Source of the DNA: Bacteroidaceae bacterium
GTDB lineage: Bacteria > Bacteroidota > Bacteroidia > Bacteroidales > Bacteroidaceae
Assembly (NCBI GenBank): GCA_016302965.1
Contig: JAEDMP010000094.1
Location: forward strand, 1 to 7,768
Direction: 5' to 3'
Length of the DNA: 7,768 nucleotides
In this document: positions 1-6,247 of the stretch, in pieces
Numbering within the stretch: the stretch's first letter is position 1
Layout: every line of letters begins with the position of its first letter
Made by a program: the position numbers and the translations under genes
Notes under the pieces: model-generated
Told to the model about the DNA's origin: nothing
The model's input: the letters and a program-made list of their open reading frames with translations, nothing else
The model's database searches: none

Positions 1-194
1 CTTTCGGTGAAGGCAATGATGCCTGCACAGTTGAAGGGATTGTCAACAGAGCCGTCGCCAGTGACGGCAGGGGTGTCGCCACCTTCGTCACCGCCAATTC
101 CGGGAATCTGATAGGGAGCGGGAACATCGTCGCAGCTGGCGAGAGAGCATACGGCCAGCATCAGCGCGAAGAATGAATAAAGAATCTTTTTCAT
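1..194 (-). CDS. Lipoprotein, N-terminal part only (runs off left edge)
   Basis: The first 64 codons of a secreted lipoprotein are visible; the gene continues beyond the left edge. The start is the ATG at 194, followed by MKKILYS and a hydrophobic stretch, then a lipobox LASC with the acylated Cys at residue 21. Two Asp residues follow, then an extended Pro/Gly/Asp-rich linker. The last visible residues (GDGSVDNPFNCAGIIAF) resemble the opening of OB-fold-like or choice-of-anchor domains common in Bacteroidales lipoproteins, but too little is present to name the family. It begins 50 bases after the DUF5689 gene on the same strand, so it is probably the third gene of the receptor operon. The acidic residues after the Cys are compatible with surface export, which is inference. 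The signal peptide and lipobox are clear; the function is unknown. Confidence 0.85.
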   Translation of the reverse strand, partial: MKKILYSFFALMLAVCSLASCDDVPAPYQIPGIGGDEGGDTPAVTGDGSVDNPFNCAGIIAFTE

Positions 195-244
195 GTTGTG
201 ATATGTTTTTTTATTTTTTTATTCGATGAGTAATAGGGTGGGGA

Positions 245-1078
245 TTATTGTTTCTCGAGGTCTTCCACGTCGCTGATTTTTCGGATGAGGATTTCGCACT
301 TGTCGTTATAGCGCTTGAAGATACCCGTGATGTTGCACTTGCCCTGTGGCACGACAGTGCCGGCAAAGTCGGCATACATCGAGGTGTAGACCATCAGGTT
401 GGAGCCGCTGGCCTCTTTGAAGTAGAGCGATACGGAGTTGGTGCCCTTGGGGTCGGAGAAGGTGGTTTTGGCACCCACATTGCGGAATGACACATTCTTG
501 AGGATGCCCAGTTTGCCACCATCCTTATCCTTGTTCCAGGTCAGGTTGATGGTTCCCTGACTGCCGTCGCCAAACACCTCTGGTTCCACCTGCTGTGTCT
601 TGCCCGTGAGTTTGTAGTGCTTCTCCCAGATGTTGACGCTGGCATAGGTATACTCCGTGGCGCTGGGATAGGCTGCCAACTGAATCTGTTTGCCATAGTT
701 GCCGATATAGAGCCCTTTGAGGTCGATGAGCATCTCAGCTCCTTCGGCAAAGCGGGCAAAGAGTCCGCTGCGGTTGATACTCAGTGTGATAGCGGAGGTA
801 GCATCCTGGAATGCCACCTCGCGATAGAGATTGCCTTCGATGTCGTTGCCCGTAATGACGCCCTTCAGCTGGATATCCTCCTCGATGAGGATAGAGCCGT
901 TGACGGCACCGGGATACTTGTTGAGCAGTTCTTGCACCGTGATGACATTCTTTTCTGTAATCTGGTTGTTGCCGGCGGCAATCACGTCGGCTCCCGGCTC
1001 GTCATATCCGTCGTCCATGCAGGCCGTGAGCGAGCAGGCGGCCACAACGGCCATGAATAGATATTTGATTGTTTTCAT
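245..1078 (-). CDS. DUF5689-type surface lipoprotein
   Basis: This 277-residue protein has a clear lipoprotein signal: MKTIKYLF, a hydrophobic core, and lipobox LTAC with the acylated Cys at residue 20, followed by MDDG. Residues about 45-140 match the DUF5689 pattern as I know it: a segment around LLNKYPG, then IEEDIQLKGVITGND, EGNLYREVAFQD, a beta-rich stretch, and KGLYIGNYGKQIQL. The rest (about 150-277) is beta-rich and ends with ISDVEDL, a tail also typical of these proteins. Such domains look OB-fold-like. The biochemical role is not established; they commonly sit next to TonB-dependent receptors. The ATG at 1078 is followed directly by the signal peptide. The gene lies 88 bases after the receptor stop on the same strand, consistent with co-transcription. 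I infer a surface ligand-capture partner of the receptor, perhaps filling the SusD role. No frame damage is visible. Confidence 0.85.
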   Translation of the reverse strand: MKTIKYLFMAVVAACSLTACMDDGYDEPGADVIAAGNNQITEKNVITVQELLNKYPGAVNGSILIEEDIQLKGVITGNDIEGNLYREVAFQDATSAITLSINRSGLFARFAEGAEMLIDLKGLYIGNYGKQIQLAAYPSATEYTYASVNIWEKHYKLTGKTQQVEPEVFGDGSQGTINLTWNKDKDGGKLGILKNVSFRNVGAKTTFSDPKGTNSVSLYFKEASGSNLMVYTSMYADFAGTVVPQGKCNITGIFKRYNDKCEILIRKISDVEDLEKQ

Positions 1079-1080
1079 TA

Positions 1081-1139
1081 TCGTATGAATAAGATGTCGT
1101 ATGTATGAGATGTCTTATGTATGATATGTCTGTTGTCAT
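1081..1139. repeat. 16-bp tandem repeat, about 3 degenerate copies, in DUF5689 leader
   Basis: Units at 1092-1107 (AGATGTCGTATGTATG) and 1108-1123 (AGATGTCTTATGTATG) differ at one base. A degenerate third copy follows at 1124-1139, and a partial copy precedes at 1081-1091. The array fills the spacer between the receptor stop and the DUF5689 start and would be transcribed as leader of the DUF5689 gene. It contains no gene. Whether it is regulatory or a replication-slippage product cannot be told. Confidence 0.7.
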
Positions 1140-1163
1140 CGTCGCGACAGGTTGTCTGATGAC
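1135..1163 (-). other. Possible nested stem-loop after the receptor stop codon
   Basis: Immediately after the receptor stop (minus strand), outer arms GTCATC (1135-1140) and GATGAC (1158-1163) can pair. Inside them GACA (1146-1149) and TGTC (1153-1156) form a second short stem with a three-base loop. There is no T-tract, so it is not a standard intrinsic terminator. It might protect a 3' end or reduce expression of the downstream lipoprotein genes relative to the receptor. The stems are short and may be chance. Confidence 0.3.
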
Positions 1164-1166
1164 GAT

Positions 1167-3737
1167 TTAGAATTTGTAGGAGATGTTCAGCATGCCGTTG
1201 GTGCCGTAGGCATAGTATTTCTTCGGGTTGCGGTCAAACTTGTAGGTGCGCACCTTCTCGTTGACATTATAGTTGCTTCGGCTCTGTTCGTAGCCTCCCG
1301 TACAGAGCTCCTGGTTGTTGAGCAGGTTGGTGATGGAGAGGTTGATGGAGAGCGAGCCTTTCCTCAGATAGATGCTGCGTCCGATGGAGAGGTCGAGCAT
1401 GAATCCGCCCTTTCCTTTGGCCTGGGCTACGGCCGATTCCAGGAGTTCGCCAGTCTGGTTGTCGAACACGTTGCCCTCAATCTTCTGTCGGGTTTTGAGG
1501 GTCGACTCATAGCGGTAGTTGGGCGAGTAGGAGAGGTAGATGCGGTCGTAGTAGTTGCCGTTGAGGTCGATATACCATCCGTTCTGGTGGTAACTCAGTC
1601 CGAGACTCAGGGCTGTGAGCGGGGTGCCGCTTTCGCGCATGTTCTTGTTGGCCACCTTCTCTGCCTGGTGGTTGTTGTTGTCGTTGTAGGGGTTGTTGGC
1701 ATCATCGGGCACCGACGACATATACCATACGTTGGCATTGTTCACGTTCTTGGCTTCGCTGATGGTACCGATGGCCTTCAGGTCGAGGAAGGAGGCCAGT
1801 TTGAATTTCAGTCCCAGTTCCACGCCATAGTATTCCTTCTCGATACCCGTCATCGACACGTAGGTGAAGGAGTTGATGTCGTCGTAGTAGAAGTTCTGCC
1901 ATTCGGTCACATCCTCCATTCGGCTGTAGTATCCGCTGATGTTGGCGTTGAGCCAGGAGCCGCGGTAGTTGTAGCTTACCTCTGAACTGAAGATGCGCTC
2001 GTTCTTGAGGTTGGTCACGAAGTCGTTGTTGATTTCGGGAGCCATGAAGGCCGTGGTGGCCTGTGGTGCGCGCCATTCATAGCCGGCACCGACGAGGAAA
2101 TAGTGGCCACGTCCAGGTGTGTAGGCTATCGACAGTTTGCCGCCGCCGTCGAGGAAGCGGGCTGTCCCGCTCTTGCCGTAGGAGTTGTTCTCTGCAAAAC
2201 CGTTGCGCATCTTGCCGTCGCGCTGCATCGAGGTGCCGGCCATCTTGGCCCCGAGTGTGAAGCGGAAGCGCTGGACGGTGGTGCTGAGGCTGGTCCAGGC
2301 GGTAGCCTTGTTGACGAGCAGGTTGTAGTTGTAGCCGAACTTGTCACCCTCCTTCACCACGGCATTGGGATGATTGAGGTCATACTGCACCTCCTTGGAG
2401 TCGGCAGCATAACTTCCCACGGCATAGGTGTTGATGTTGTGGAAGGTGGATGCACCCAGCAGGTCCTCCATCGTCTGATAGTGTTTGCCGGTATTGGTGG
2501 CGAGGGCCACGCCCAGGTTCCAGTCGGTGTTCTTGCCCAGCTTGGTGTTCAGGGCCGACGAGAGCGTCAGGTTGAAGTTGTCGATGTGCTTGGCCTGGAT
2601 ATAGTACATGGCGTCGGCACCCTGGGCGGCAGCCTGACGGTTGGCGAAGTAGAGTTCGTCGAAGTCAATCTGCCGGTTGGCCTTGCAGGCCGTCCAGTAG
2701 TTGTAGGAGGTCTGCCAGTTGAGGATGTCCTGGTCGGTTCCGCTCTGGTTCCATACGTCATAGTTGGCCGAGGGCAGGTTCTTCCAGTAGTCGGGTTGCG
2801 GGTTGTCGGTATTGTTGTAATTGAGTTTTGTGCTCTGATACATGCTGTACTTGCCGAAGAGCGAGGTGGTGAGTTTCGTGTCGTCACCTATCTTGAAGTC
2901 CCAGGTCAGCAGAGCCGATGGCGAGAAGTCGTTGACCACGCGCGAGTTTCTCTTCTTGCCGTTCTGGTAGCCCCAATAGGGGTTGTAGTAGTTGTCGTTG
3001 GCCAGCCAGTAAACCTCGTCAGACGAGGCACCCTGCGAGGCCCTCTCCGTGGGATTGCCCCAGGTGGCGAGCGAGATGCTGTGCTGGTCGTTGATTTGTT
3101 TCTCTATGCCGAAGAAATAGGAGAGCGAGTTGTAGAACGTTCCCTCCACGTAGCCTCTGTCGGCCCATCTGTAGCCGATGCTGCCGGCAAACGACCATCC
3201 CTTCTCGCTCACACCCGTGCCGAAGGAGTACATGCCGCGCAGGGTGTAGTTGCGGTTGGCACCGCTCAGCGTAAGCCGCTGTCCGCTGGCCACCTTCGAG
3301 GCCCTGAAGTTGTAGTTGTTGCTGCCTCCCATGGCCGAGACGGCAAAGTTGGATTTCTCGAAGGGAAGTGCAAAGTCCACATTCTTCGTGATGTTGTTGA
3401 TGCCGCCGATGGAGGAGAAGCGGAATTGTCCGCTCTCCAGGTCATTCATCTGCACACCGTTGATGTAGACATCGTTGAATTTCTGGTTGAAGGCACGGTA
3501 TCTGAATCTGACAGGTGAGAACAGATAACCCACTTCGCTGGCATACACATTGTTGCCGGCATTGATGATGGTCACATTCTGCGACTGGTCATCATCTTCT
3601 CCCAACTGTGCCTCAGTGAAGGTGAACACCTGTTCTGACTGCAGTGTGTTCTCCAGGCTTTTGGTCTCGCTGTTCTGTGCCACCGAGACTTGGGCGCAAC
3701 AAAGGGCCGCAAGGGCCAATTTCAGTTGTTTCTGCAT
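1167..3737 (-). CDS. TonB-dependent outer-membrane receptor (SusD-less type)
   Basis: An 856-residue outer-membrane protein. I chose the ATG at 3737 because MQKQLKLALAALCCAQVSVAQ is a clean signal peptide. The longer frame from 3776 would add 13 residues and would overlap the likely promoter. After the signal comes a short acidic linker (to about residue 50), then a plug-like region (about 54-120) with SPVRFRYRAF, DVYINGVQMND and IGGINNIT. The remainder is a Tyr/Asn/Gly-rich beta-barrel of alternating strands ending in an aromatic-rich strand with C-terminal Phe (MLNISYKF), the usual barrel-assembly signal. There is no N-terminal carboxypeptidase-regulatory-like domain and no SusD gene beside it, unlike glycan-import SusCD pairs. 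It probably imports a substrate across the outer membrane using TonB energy. The substrate is unknown. It is the first gene of a minus-strand operon with two lipoproteins. Confidence 0.88.
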   Translation of the reverse strand: MQKQLKLALAALCCAQVSVAQNSETKSLENTLQSEQVFTFTEAQLGEDDDQSQNVTIINAGNNVYASEVGYLFSPVRFRYRAFNQKFNDVYINGVQMNDLESGQFRFSSIGGINNITKNVDFALPFEKSNFAVSAMGGSNNYNFRASKVASGQRLTLSGANRNYTLRGMYSFGTGVSEKGWSFAGSIGYRWADRGYVEGTFYNSLSYFFGIEKQINDQHSISLATWGNPTERASQGASSDEVYWLANDNYYNPYWGYQNGKKRNSRVVNDFSPSALLTWDFKIGDDTKLTTSLFGKYSMYQSTKLNYNNTDNPQPDYWKNLPSANYDVWNQSGTDQDILNWQTSYNYWTACKANRQIDFDELYFANRQAAAQGADAMYYIQAKHIDNFNLTLSSALNTKLGKNTDWNLGVALATNTGKHYQTMEDLLGASTFHNINTYAVGSYAADSKEVQYDLNHPNAVVKEGDKFGYNYNLLVNKATAWTSLSTTVQRFRFTLGAKMAGTSMQRDGKMRNGFAENNSYGKSGTARFLDGGGKLSIAYTPGRGHYFLVGAGYEWRAPQATTAFMAPEINNDFVTNLKNERIFSSEVSYNYRGSWLNANISGYYSRMEDVTEWQNFYYDDINSFTYVSMTGIEKEYYGVELGLKFKLASFLDLKAIGTISEAKNVNNANVWYMSSVPDDANNPYNDNNNHQAEKVANKNMRESGTPLTALSLGLSYHQNGWYIDLNGNYYDRIYLSYSPNYRYESTLKTRQKIEGNVFDNQTGELLESAVAQAKGKGGFMLDLSIGRSIYLRKGSLSINLSITNLLNNQELCTGGYEQSRSNYNVNEKVRTYKFDRNPKKYYAYGTNGMLNISYKF

Positions 3738-3773
3738 GTAGATATGTTTAATGTGTTTTGTTGATATTTTTTG

Positions 3774-3781
3774 CAAAGTAA
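3774..3781 (-). promoter_or_regulatory. Putative -7 box of the receptor operon
   Basis: On the minus strand this reads TTACTTTG, followed by CA. It differs at one position from the Bacteroidetes -7 consensus TAnnTTTG. It lies about 37 bases before the chosen receptor start, giving a short leader. No convincing TTG -33 box is seen upstream. This placement supports the start at 3737 over 3776. Confidence 0.45.
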
Positions 3782-3866
3782 CGAAATTAATTCTAAAAAG
3801 AAAAGAAAAAACACCTAAATTTTCAAGAAAATCGATGGAAAATGATATTTTTTCACATAAATTGCC

Positions 3867-3874
3867 GATATTTG
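3867..3874 (+). promoter_or_regulatory. Putative -7 box of the secreted phosphodiesterase-family gene
   Basis: GATATTTG matches TAnnTTTG except at the first base. It lies 21 bases before the start at 3896, inside the AT-rich divergent spacer 3738-3889. No good -33 TTG is found at the expected distance. If it is real, the leader is very short, and it rules out the upstream in-frame ATG at 3842. Confidence 0.35.
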
Positions 3875-3895
3875 CAGCAAATAAACTTGATGAAC

Positions 3896-4945
3896 ATGAA
3901 AAATCGTTGTTTGCTCATGCTGGTCCTCTGGCTCTTTGCCATCGTGGCAGTGCCTGCACAGGACAAGCAGTTTGCCATCTATCCCGTTGGCTTCTACAAT
4001 CTCGAGAACCTTTTCGACACCTGCCATGATGCCGGCAAGAAAGATTATGAGTTCCTGCCCACCGGCTCTTACAAGTGGAACGGACTCAAGTATTCCCACA
4101 AGTTGGCCAATCTGGCCCGGGTGCTCTCGGATATGGGTACCGATGTCCACCCCAACGGCTGTGTGGCCATCGGTGTGAGTGAGGTGGAAAACGCCAAGGC
4201 GCTCGACGACCTGGTGGCCCAGCCTGCATTGGCTGCCCGGGGCTTCAAGTATTGCCACATCGAGGGTCCCGACCGCCGAGGCGTTGACTGTGCCCTGCTC
4301 TATAATCCCAAGCAGTTCAAGGTCAACGGTGTGGTGCTCCATCCCTATGTCCAGTCGTTGGAGAAGGACTCTGCCTTCTTCACCCGTGGCTTCCTCACCG
4401 TGAGCGGAGAGATGGCTGGTGAGCCCCTGACCATTATCGTCAACCATCTGCCCAGCCGTTTCAGCGGATCTTTCTATCGCGAGCAGGGAGCGCGCCAACT
4501 CACCGTCATCAAAGACTCTATCCTCAAGAGCAATCCCAAGACCAAGGTGCTGATTATGGGTGACATGAACGATGACCCGATGGACAAGTCGATGGCCGAG
4601 GAACTGCGCGGAAGGCGGGAGATAGAAGAAGTGGGCAAGAACGATATGTACAACCCCTGGTGGAATGTGCTGGCCAAGGATTGTACGGGCACCTTGTTAT
4701 ATAATGGTTCCTGGAACCTCTTCGACCAGATTCTGCTTACGCCCAACCTGCTCTGCAAACCTGGCAAACGCGACTACTCTACGCTGAAATACCTGAAGTG
4801 CCAGGTGTTCCGCCGCGACTATCTCTTCCAGCAGGAAGGCAAATACAAGGGCAGTCCGCTGCGAACCCATGCCGGTGGCATCTGGCTTGATGGCTATAGC
4901 GACCACCTGCCCACGATTGTCTATCTTGTGAAGCAAGTGAAATAA
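3896..4945 (+). CDS. Secreted endonuclease/exonuclease/phosphatase-family protein
   Basis: A 349-residue protein of the metal-dependent DNase I-like (EEP) superfamily, whose members cleave phosphodiester or phosphomonoester bonds. Visible catalytic motifs, numbered from 3896: FYNLENLFD with Asn35 and Glu37; VSEVEN with Glu96/Glu98; RRGVD at 127-131; VNHLPSR with His184; MGDMNDDP with Asp223 and Asn225; and SDHLPT with Asp336-His337. The full active-site set seems intact. The N-terminus MKNRCLLMLVLWLFAIVAVPAQ is a signal peptide, so it acts in the periplasm or outside the cell. The ATG at 3890 would add only two residues; the ATG at 3842 would bury the signal. It is divergent from the receptor operon and 48 bases ahead of udk. 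The substrate (DNA, RNA, nucleotide, sugar phosphate or lipid) cannot be read from sequence. Family assignment is strong. Confidence 0.88.
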   Translation: MKNRCLLMLVLWLFAIVAVPAQDKQFAIYPVGFYNLENLFDTCHDAGKKDYEFLPTGSYKWNGLKYSHKLANLARVLSDMGTDVHPNGCVAIGVSEVENAKALDDLVAQPALAARGFKYCHIEGPDRRGVDCALLYNPKQFKVNGVVLHPYVQSLEKDSAFFTRGFLTVSGEMAGEPLTIIVNHLPSRFSGSFYREQGARQLTVIKDSILKSNPKTKVLIMGDMNDDPMDKSMAEELRGRREIEEVGKNDMYNPWWNVLAKDCTGTLLYNGSWNLFDQILLTPNLLCKPGKRDYSTLKYLKCQVFRRDYLFQQEGKYKGSPLRTHAGGIWLDGYSDHLPTIVYLVKQVK

Positions 4946-4993
4946 GTTTCTTCCTACGCCTTACTATACCCACACCTTATAAAATATACAGAT

Positions 4994-5602
4994 ATGACCA
5001 TCATTGGCATCGCAGGTGGTACTGGCTCAGGCAAGACCACCGTAGTGAAAAAGATAGCCGAGGCTCTGCCGCCGCATTATGTGACCGTGGTCCCGCTCGA
5101 CTCTTATTATAACGATACCAGTCACATGACCGAAGAGGAGCGACATGCCATCAATTTCGACCATCCCGACGCCTTCGACTGGAAGTTGTTGGGTGAGCAC
5201 ATCAGACAACTCAAGGCGGGACATGCCGTAGAGCAACCCACCTATTCCTACCTCAAGTGCAATCGCCTGCCCGAGACCATCCATGTGGAGCCCAAGCCCG
5301 TAATCATCATCGAGGGCATCATGACGCTGCTCAACAAGAAACTGCGCGACATGATGGACCTGAAGATTTTTGTGGATACCGACTCCGATGAGCGGCTTAT
5401 CCGCAATATCCAGCGGGATGTGGTGGAGCGCGGACGCACGGTGGAGATGGTTATCGACCGTTATCTCAAGGTGCTCAAACCCATGCACGAACAGTTCATC
5501 GAGCCCACCAAGAAATATGCCGACCTCATCATCCCCCAGGGAGGGGAGAACAAGACCGGCATCCATATTCTGAAAACCTATATAGAAGGCATTGTGAAAT
5601 GA
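4994..5602 (+). CDS. udk: Uridine kinase
   Basis: A 202-residue P-loop kinase that phosphorylates uridine (and usually cytidine) to UMP (CMP) in pyrimidine salvage in the cytoplasm. The Walker A motif GGTGSGKTT is at residues 8-16. The substrate-side motif PLDSYYND is near 34-41, with NFDHPDAFDW just after, then PTYSY, IIEGIMTL, and a lid region with DERLIRNIQRDVVERGR. Length and motif order fit the family closely. The ATG at 4994 starts directly with the first beta strand before Walker A. It follows the secreted enzyme by 48 bases on the same strand with no clear promoter between, and overlaps the next gene by four bases, so co-transcription is likely. The ending is complete and no key motif is missing. 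Confidence 0.95.
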   Translation: MTIIGIAGGTGSGKTTVVKKIAEALPPHYVTVVPLDSYYNDTSHMTEEERHAINFDHPDAFDWKLLGEHIRQLKAGHAVEQPTYSYLKCNRLPETIHVEPKPVIIIEGIMTLLNKKLRDMMDLKIFVDTDSDERLIRNIQRDVVERGRTVEMVIDRYLKVLKPMHEQFIEPTKKYADLIIPQGGENKTGIHILKTYIEGIVK

Positions 5603-6114
5603 GTGTGACCCGACTGCTGCTGGTGCGGCATGGCGAAACCGAGGATAATGTGCGGCAAATCATGCAGGGACAGACCCAAGGCAAGCTTACCCCGCGTGGG
5701 GTGGAGCAGGCTGAGGAACTGGCTCTGAGGCTGGCCCATGAGCCGGTAGGCGCTTTTGTGTCGAGCGACCTGCAGCGTGCCGTCGACACGGCCACCATTC
5801 TCGCCCGTCCCCATCACTTGTCCTTGACCACCACTGCCCTTTTGCGTGAGCGTGACTGGGGAGACTTTACCGGTCGCTTCATTCCCGACCTGAAAGATGC
5901 CAAGTGGCCTCCCAATGTGGAATCCATGCAGCAACTCATGGGCCGTGCCTCGGCCTTTCTCGATTTCATCCGTCTTCGTTACCCCGGCCTCTGTGTGGTG
6001 GCTGTGGGGCATGGCATCATCAACAAGGCGGTGCAGGCGGTGTATCATCAAAAGCCCATTCACGAAATCCCGCGTATGGACAATGCCGAGTTGCGGGAAC
6101 TGCTGTTGGAGTAG
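5599..6114 (+). CDS. Histidine phosphatase family protein (phosphoglycerate-mutase-like)
   Basis: A 171-residue cytoplasmic protein of the histidine phosphatase superfamily. It shows the catalytic RHGET motif with the phospho-acceptor His11 and Arg10, SSDLQRA with Arg60, the likely acid Glu84 in RERDWGDFTG, and the second catalytic His138 in VAVGHGI. All the usual active-site residues are therefore present. It is slightly shorter than many family members (commonly near 190-200 residues). Family members act on phosphoglycerate, nucleotides, sugar phosphates or other small phosphoesters, so the substrate is not predictable. No signal peptide is present. Its ATG overlaps the udk stop in ATGA (5599-5602), a sign of translational coupling. 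A role next to nucleoside or nucleotide metabolism is only a contextual guess. Confidence 0.92.
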   Translation: MSVTRLLLVRHGETEDNVRQIMQGQTQGKLTPRGVEQAEELALRLAHEPVGAFVSSDLQRAVDTATILARPHHLSLTTTALLRERDWGDFTGRFIPDLKDAKWPPNVESMQQLMGRASAFLDFIRLRYPGLCVVAVGHGIINKAVQAVYHQKPIHEIPRMDNAELRELLLE

Positions 6115-6144
6115 ATTCTTTTTTTTCGTTATCCCTCAACAAGT

Positions 6145-6180
6145 CAATAGGAGATGCGGTTTTTGCCACATCTCCTATTG
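6145..6180. terminator. Strong hairpin in convergent intergenic region (possible bidirectional terminator)
   Basis: CAATAGGAGATG (6145-6156) is perfectly complementary to CATCTCCTATTG (6169-6180). One mismatch and a further GG/CC pair extend the stem, leaving a loop of about six bases. It lies 30 bases after the histidine-phosphatase stop and downstream of the convergent minus-strand gene, where a shared terminator is expected. There is no T-run directly after either arm; a run of eight T at 6119-6126 lies upstream on the plus strand. It may instead stabilise 3' ends. The right arm is the first unit of the 15-bp repeat array. Confidence 0.5.
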
Positions 6181-6224
6181 CCACATCTCCTATTGCCACA
6201 TCTCCTATTGCCACATCTCCTATT
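6165..6224. repeat. Four perfect tandem copies of a 15-bp unit
   Basis: GCCACATCTCCTATT occurs four times without a mismatch: 6165-6179, 6180-6194, 6195-6209 and 6210-6224. An inverted partial copy sits at 6145-6156, so each of the four units can serve as right arm of the hairpin. The array is too tight for CRISPR (no spacers). It lies in non-coding sequence between convergent genes. Perfect identity suggests recent expansion or turnover. Confidence 0.95.
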
Positions 6225-6247
6225 GAGCATTTATCTGGTATTTGGCA

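Noticed and set aside
1152..1985. Plus-strand open frame of 277 codons opposite the receptor C-terminus
   Set aside because: It has a monotonous Val/Gly/His composition typical of the reverse complement of GC-biased coding sequence, and no motif.
2103..3518. Long plus-strand open frame of 471 codons inside the receptor gene
   Set aside because: It is an antisense shadow of the receptor: Val-rich, no recognisable domain, and the minus-strand frame has signal peptide, plug and barrel ending.
1167..3737. SusC-type glycan importer of a polysaccharide utilisation locus
   Set aside because: No SusD-like gene, glycoside hydrolase or sensor gene is in the window, and the typical N-terminal regulatory-like domain is absent.
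3738..3776. ATG at 3776 as start of the receptor
   Set aside because: It would extend the signal peptide with a charged 13-residue stretch and overlap the probable -7 box.
3842..3895. Upstream ATG at 3842 as start of the secreted EEP-family gene
   Set aside because: It would place 18 extra residues before a well-formed signal peptide and would include the likely promoter box.
5027..5566. Minus-strand open frame of 179 codons opposite udk
   Set aside because: udk on the plus strand has all kinase motifs; the opposite frame has none.
6020..6214. Minus-strand frame with repeated AIGDV, and plus-strand frames with repeated PHLLL or ATSPI
   Set aside because: The 15-bp repeat is a multiple of three, so every frame without a stop gives a repeated peptide; nothing else supports translation.
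6165..6224. CRISPR array
   Set aside because: The 15-bp units are contiguous with no spacers and there are no cas genes nearby.
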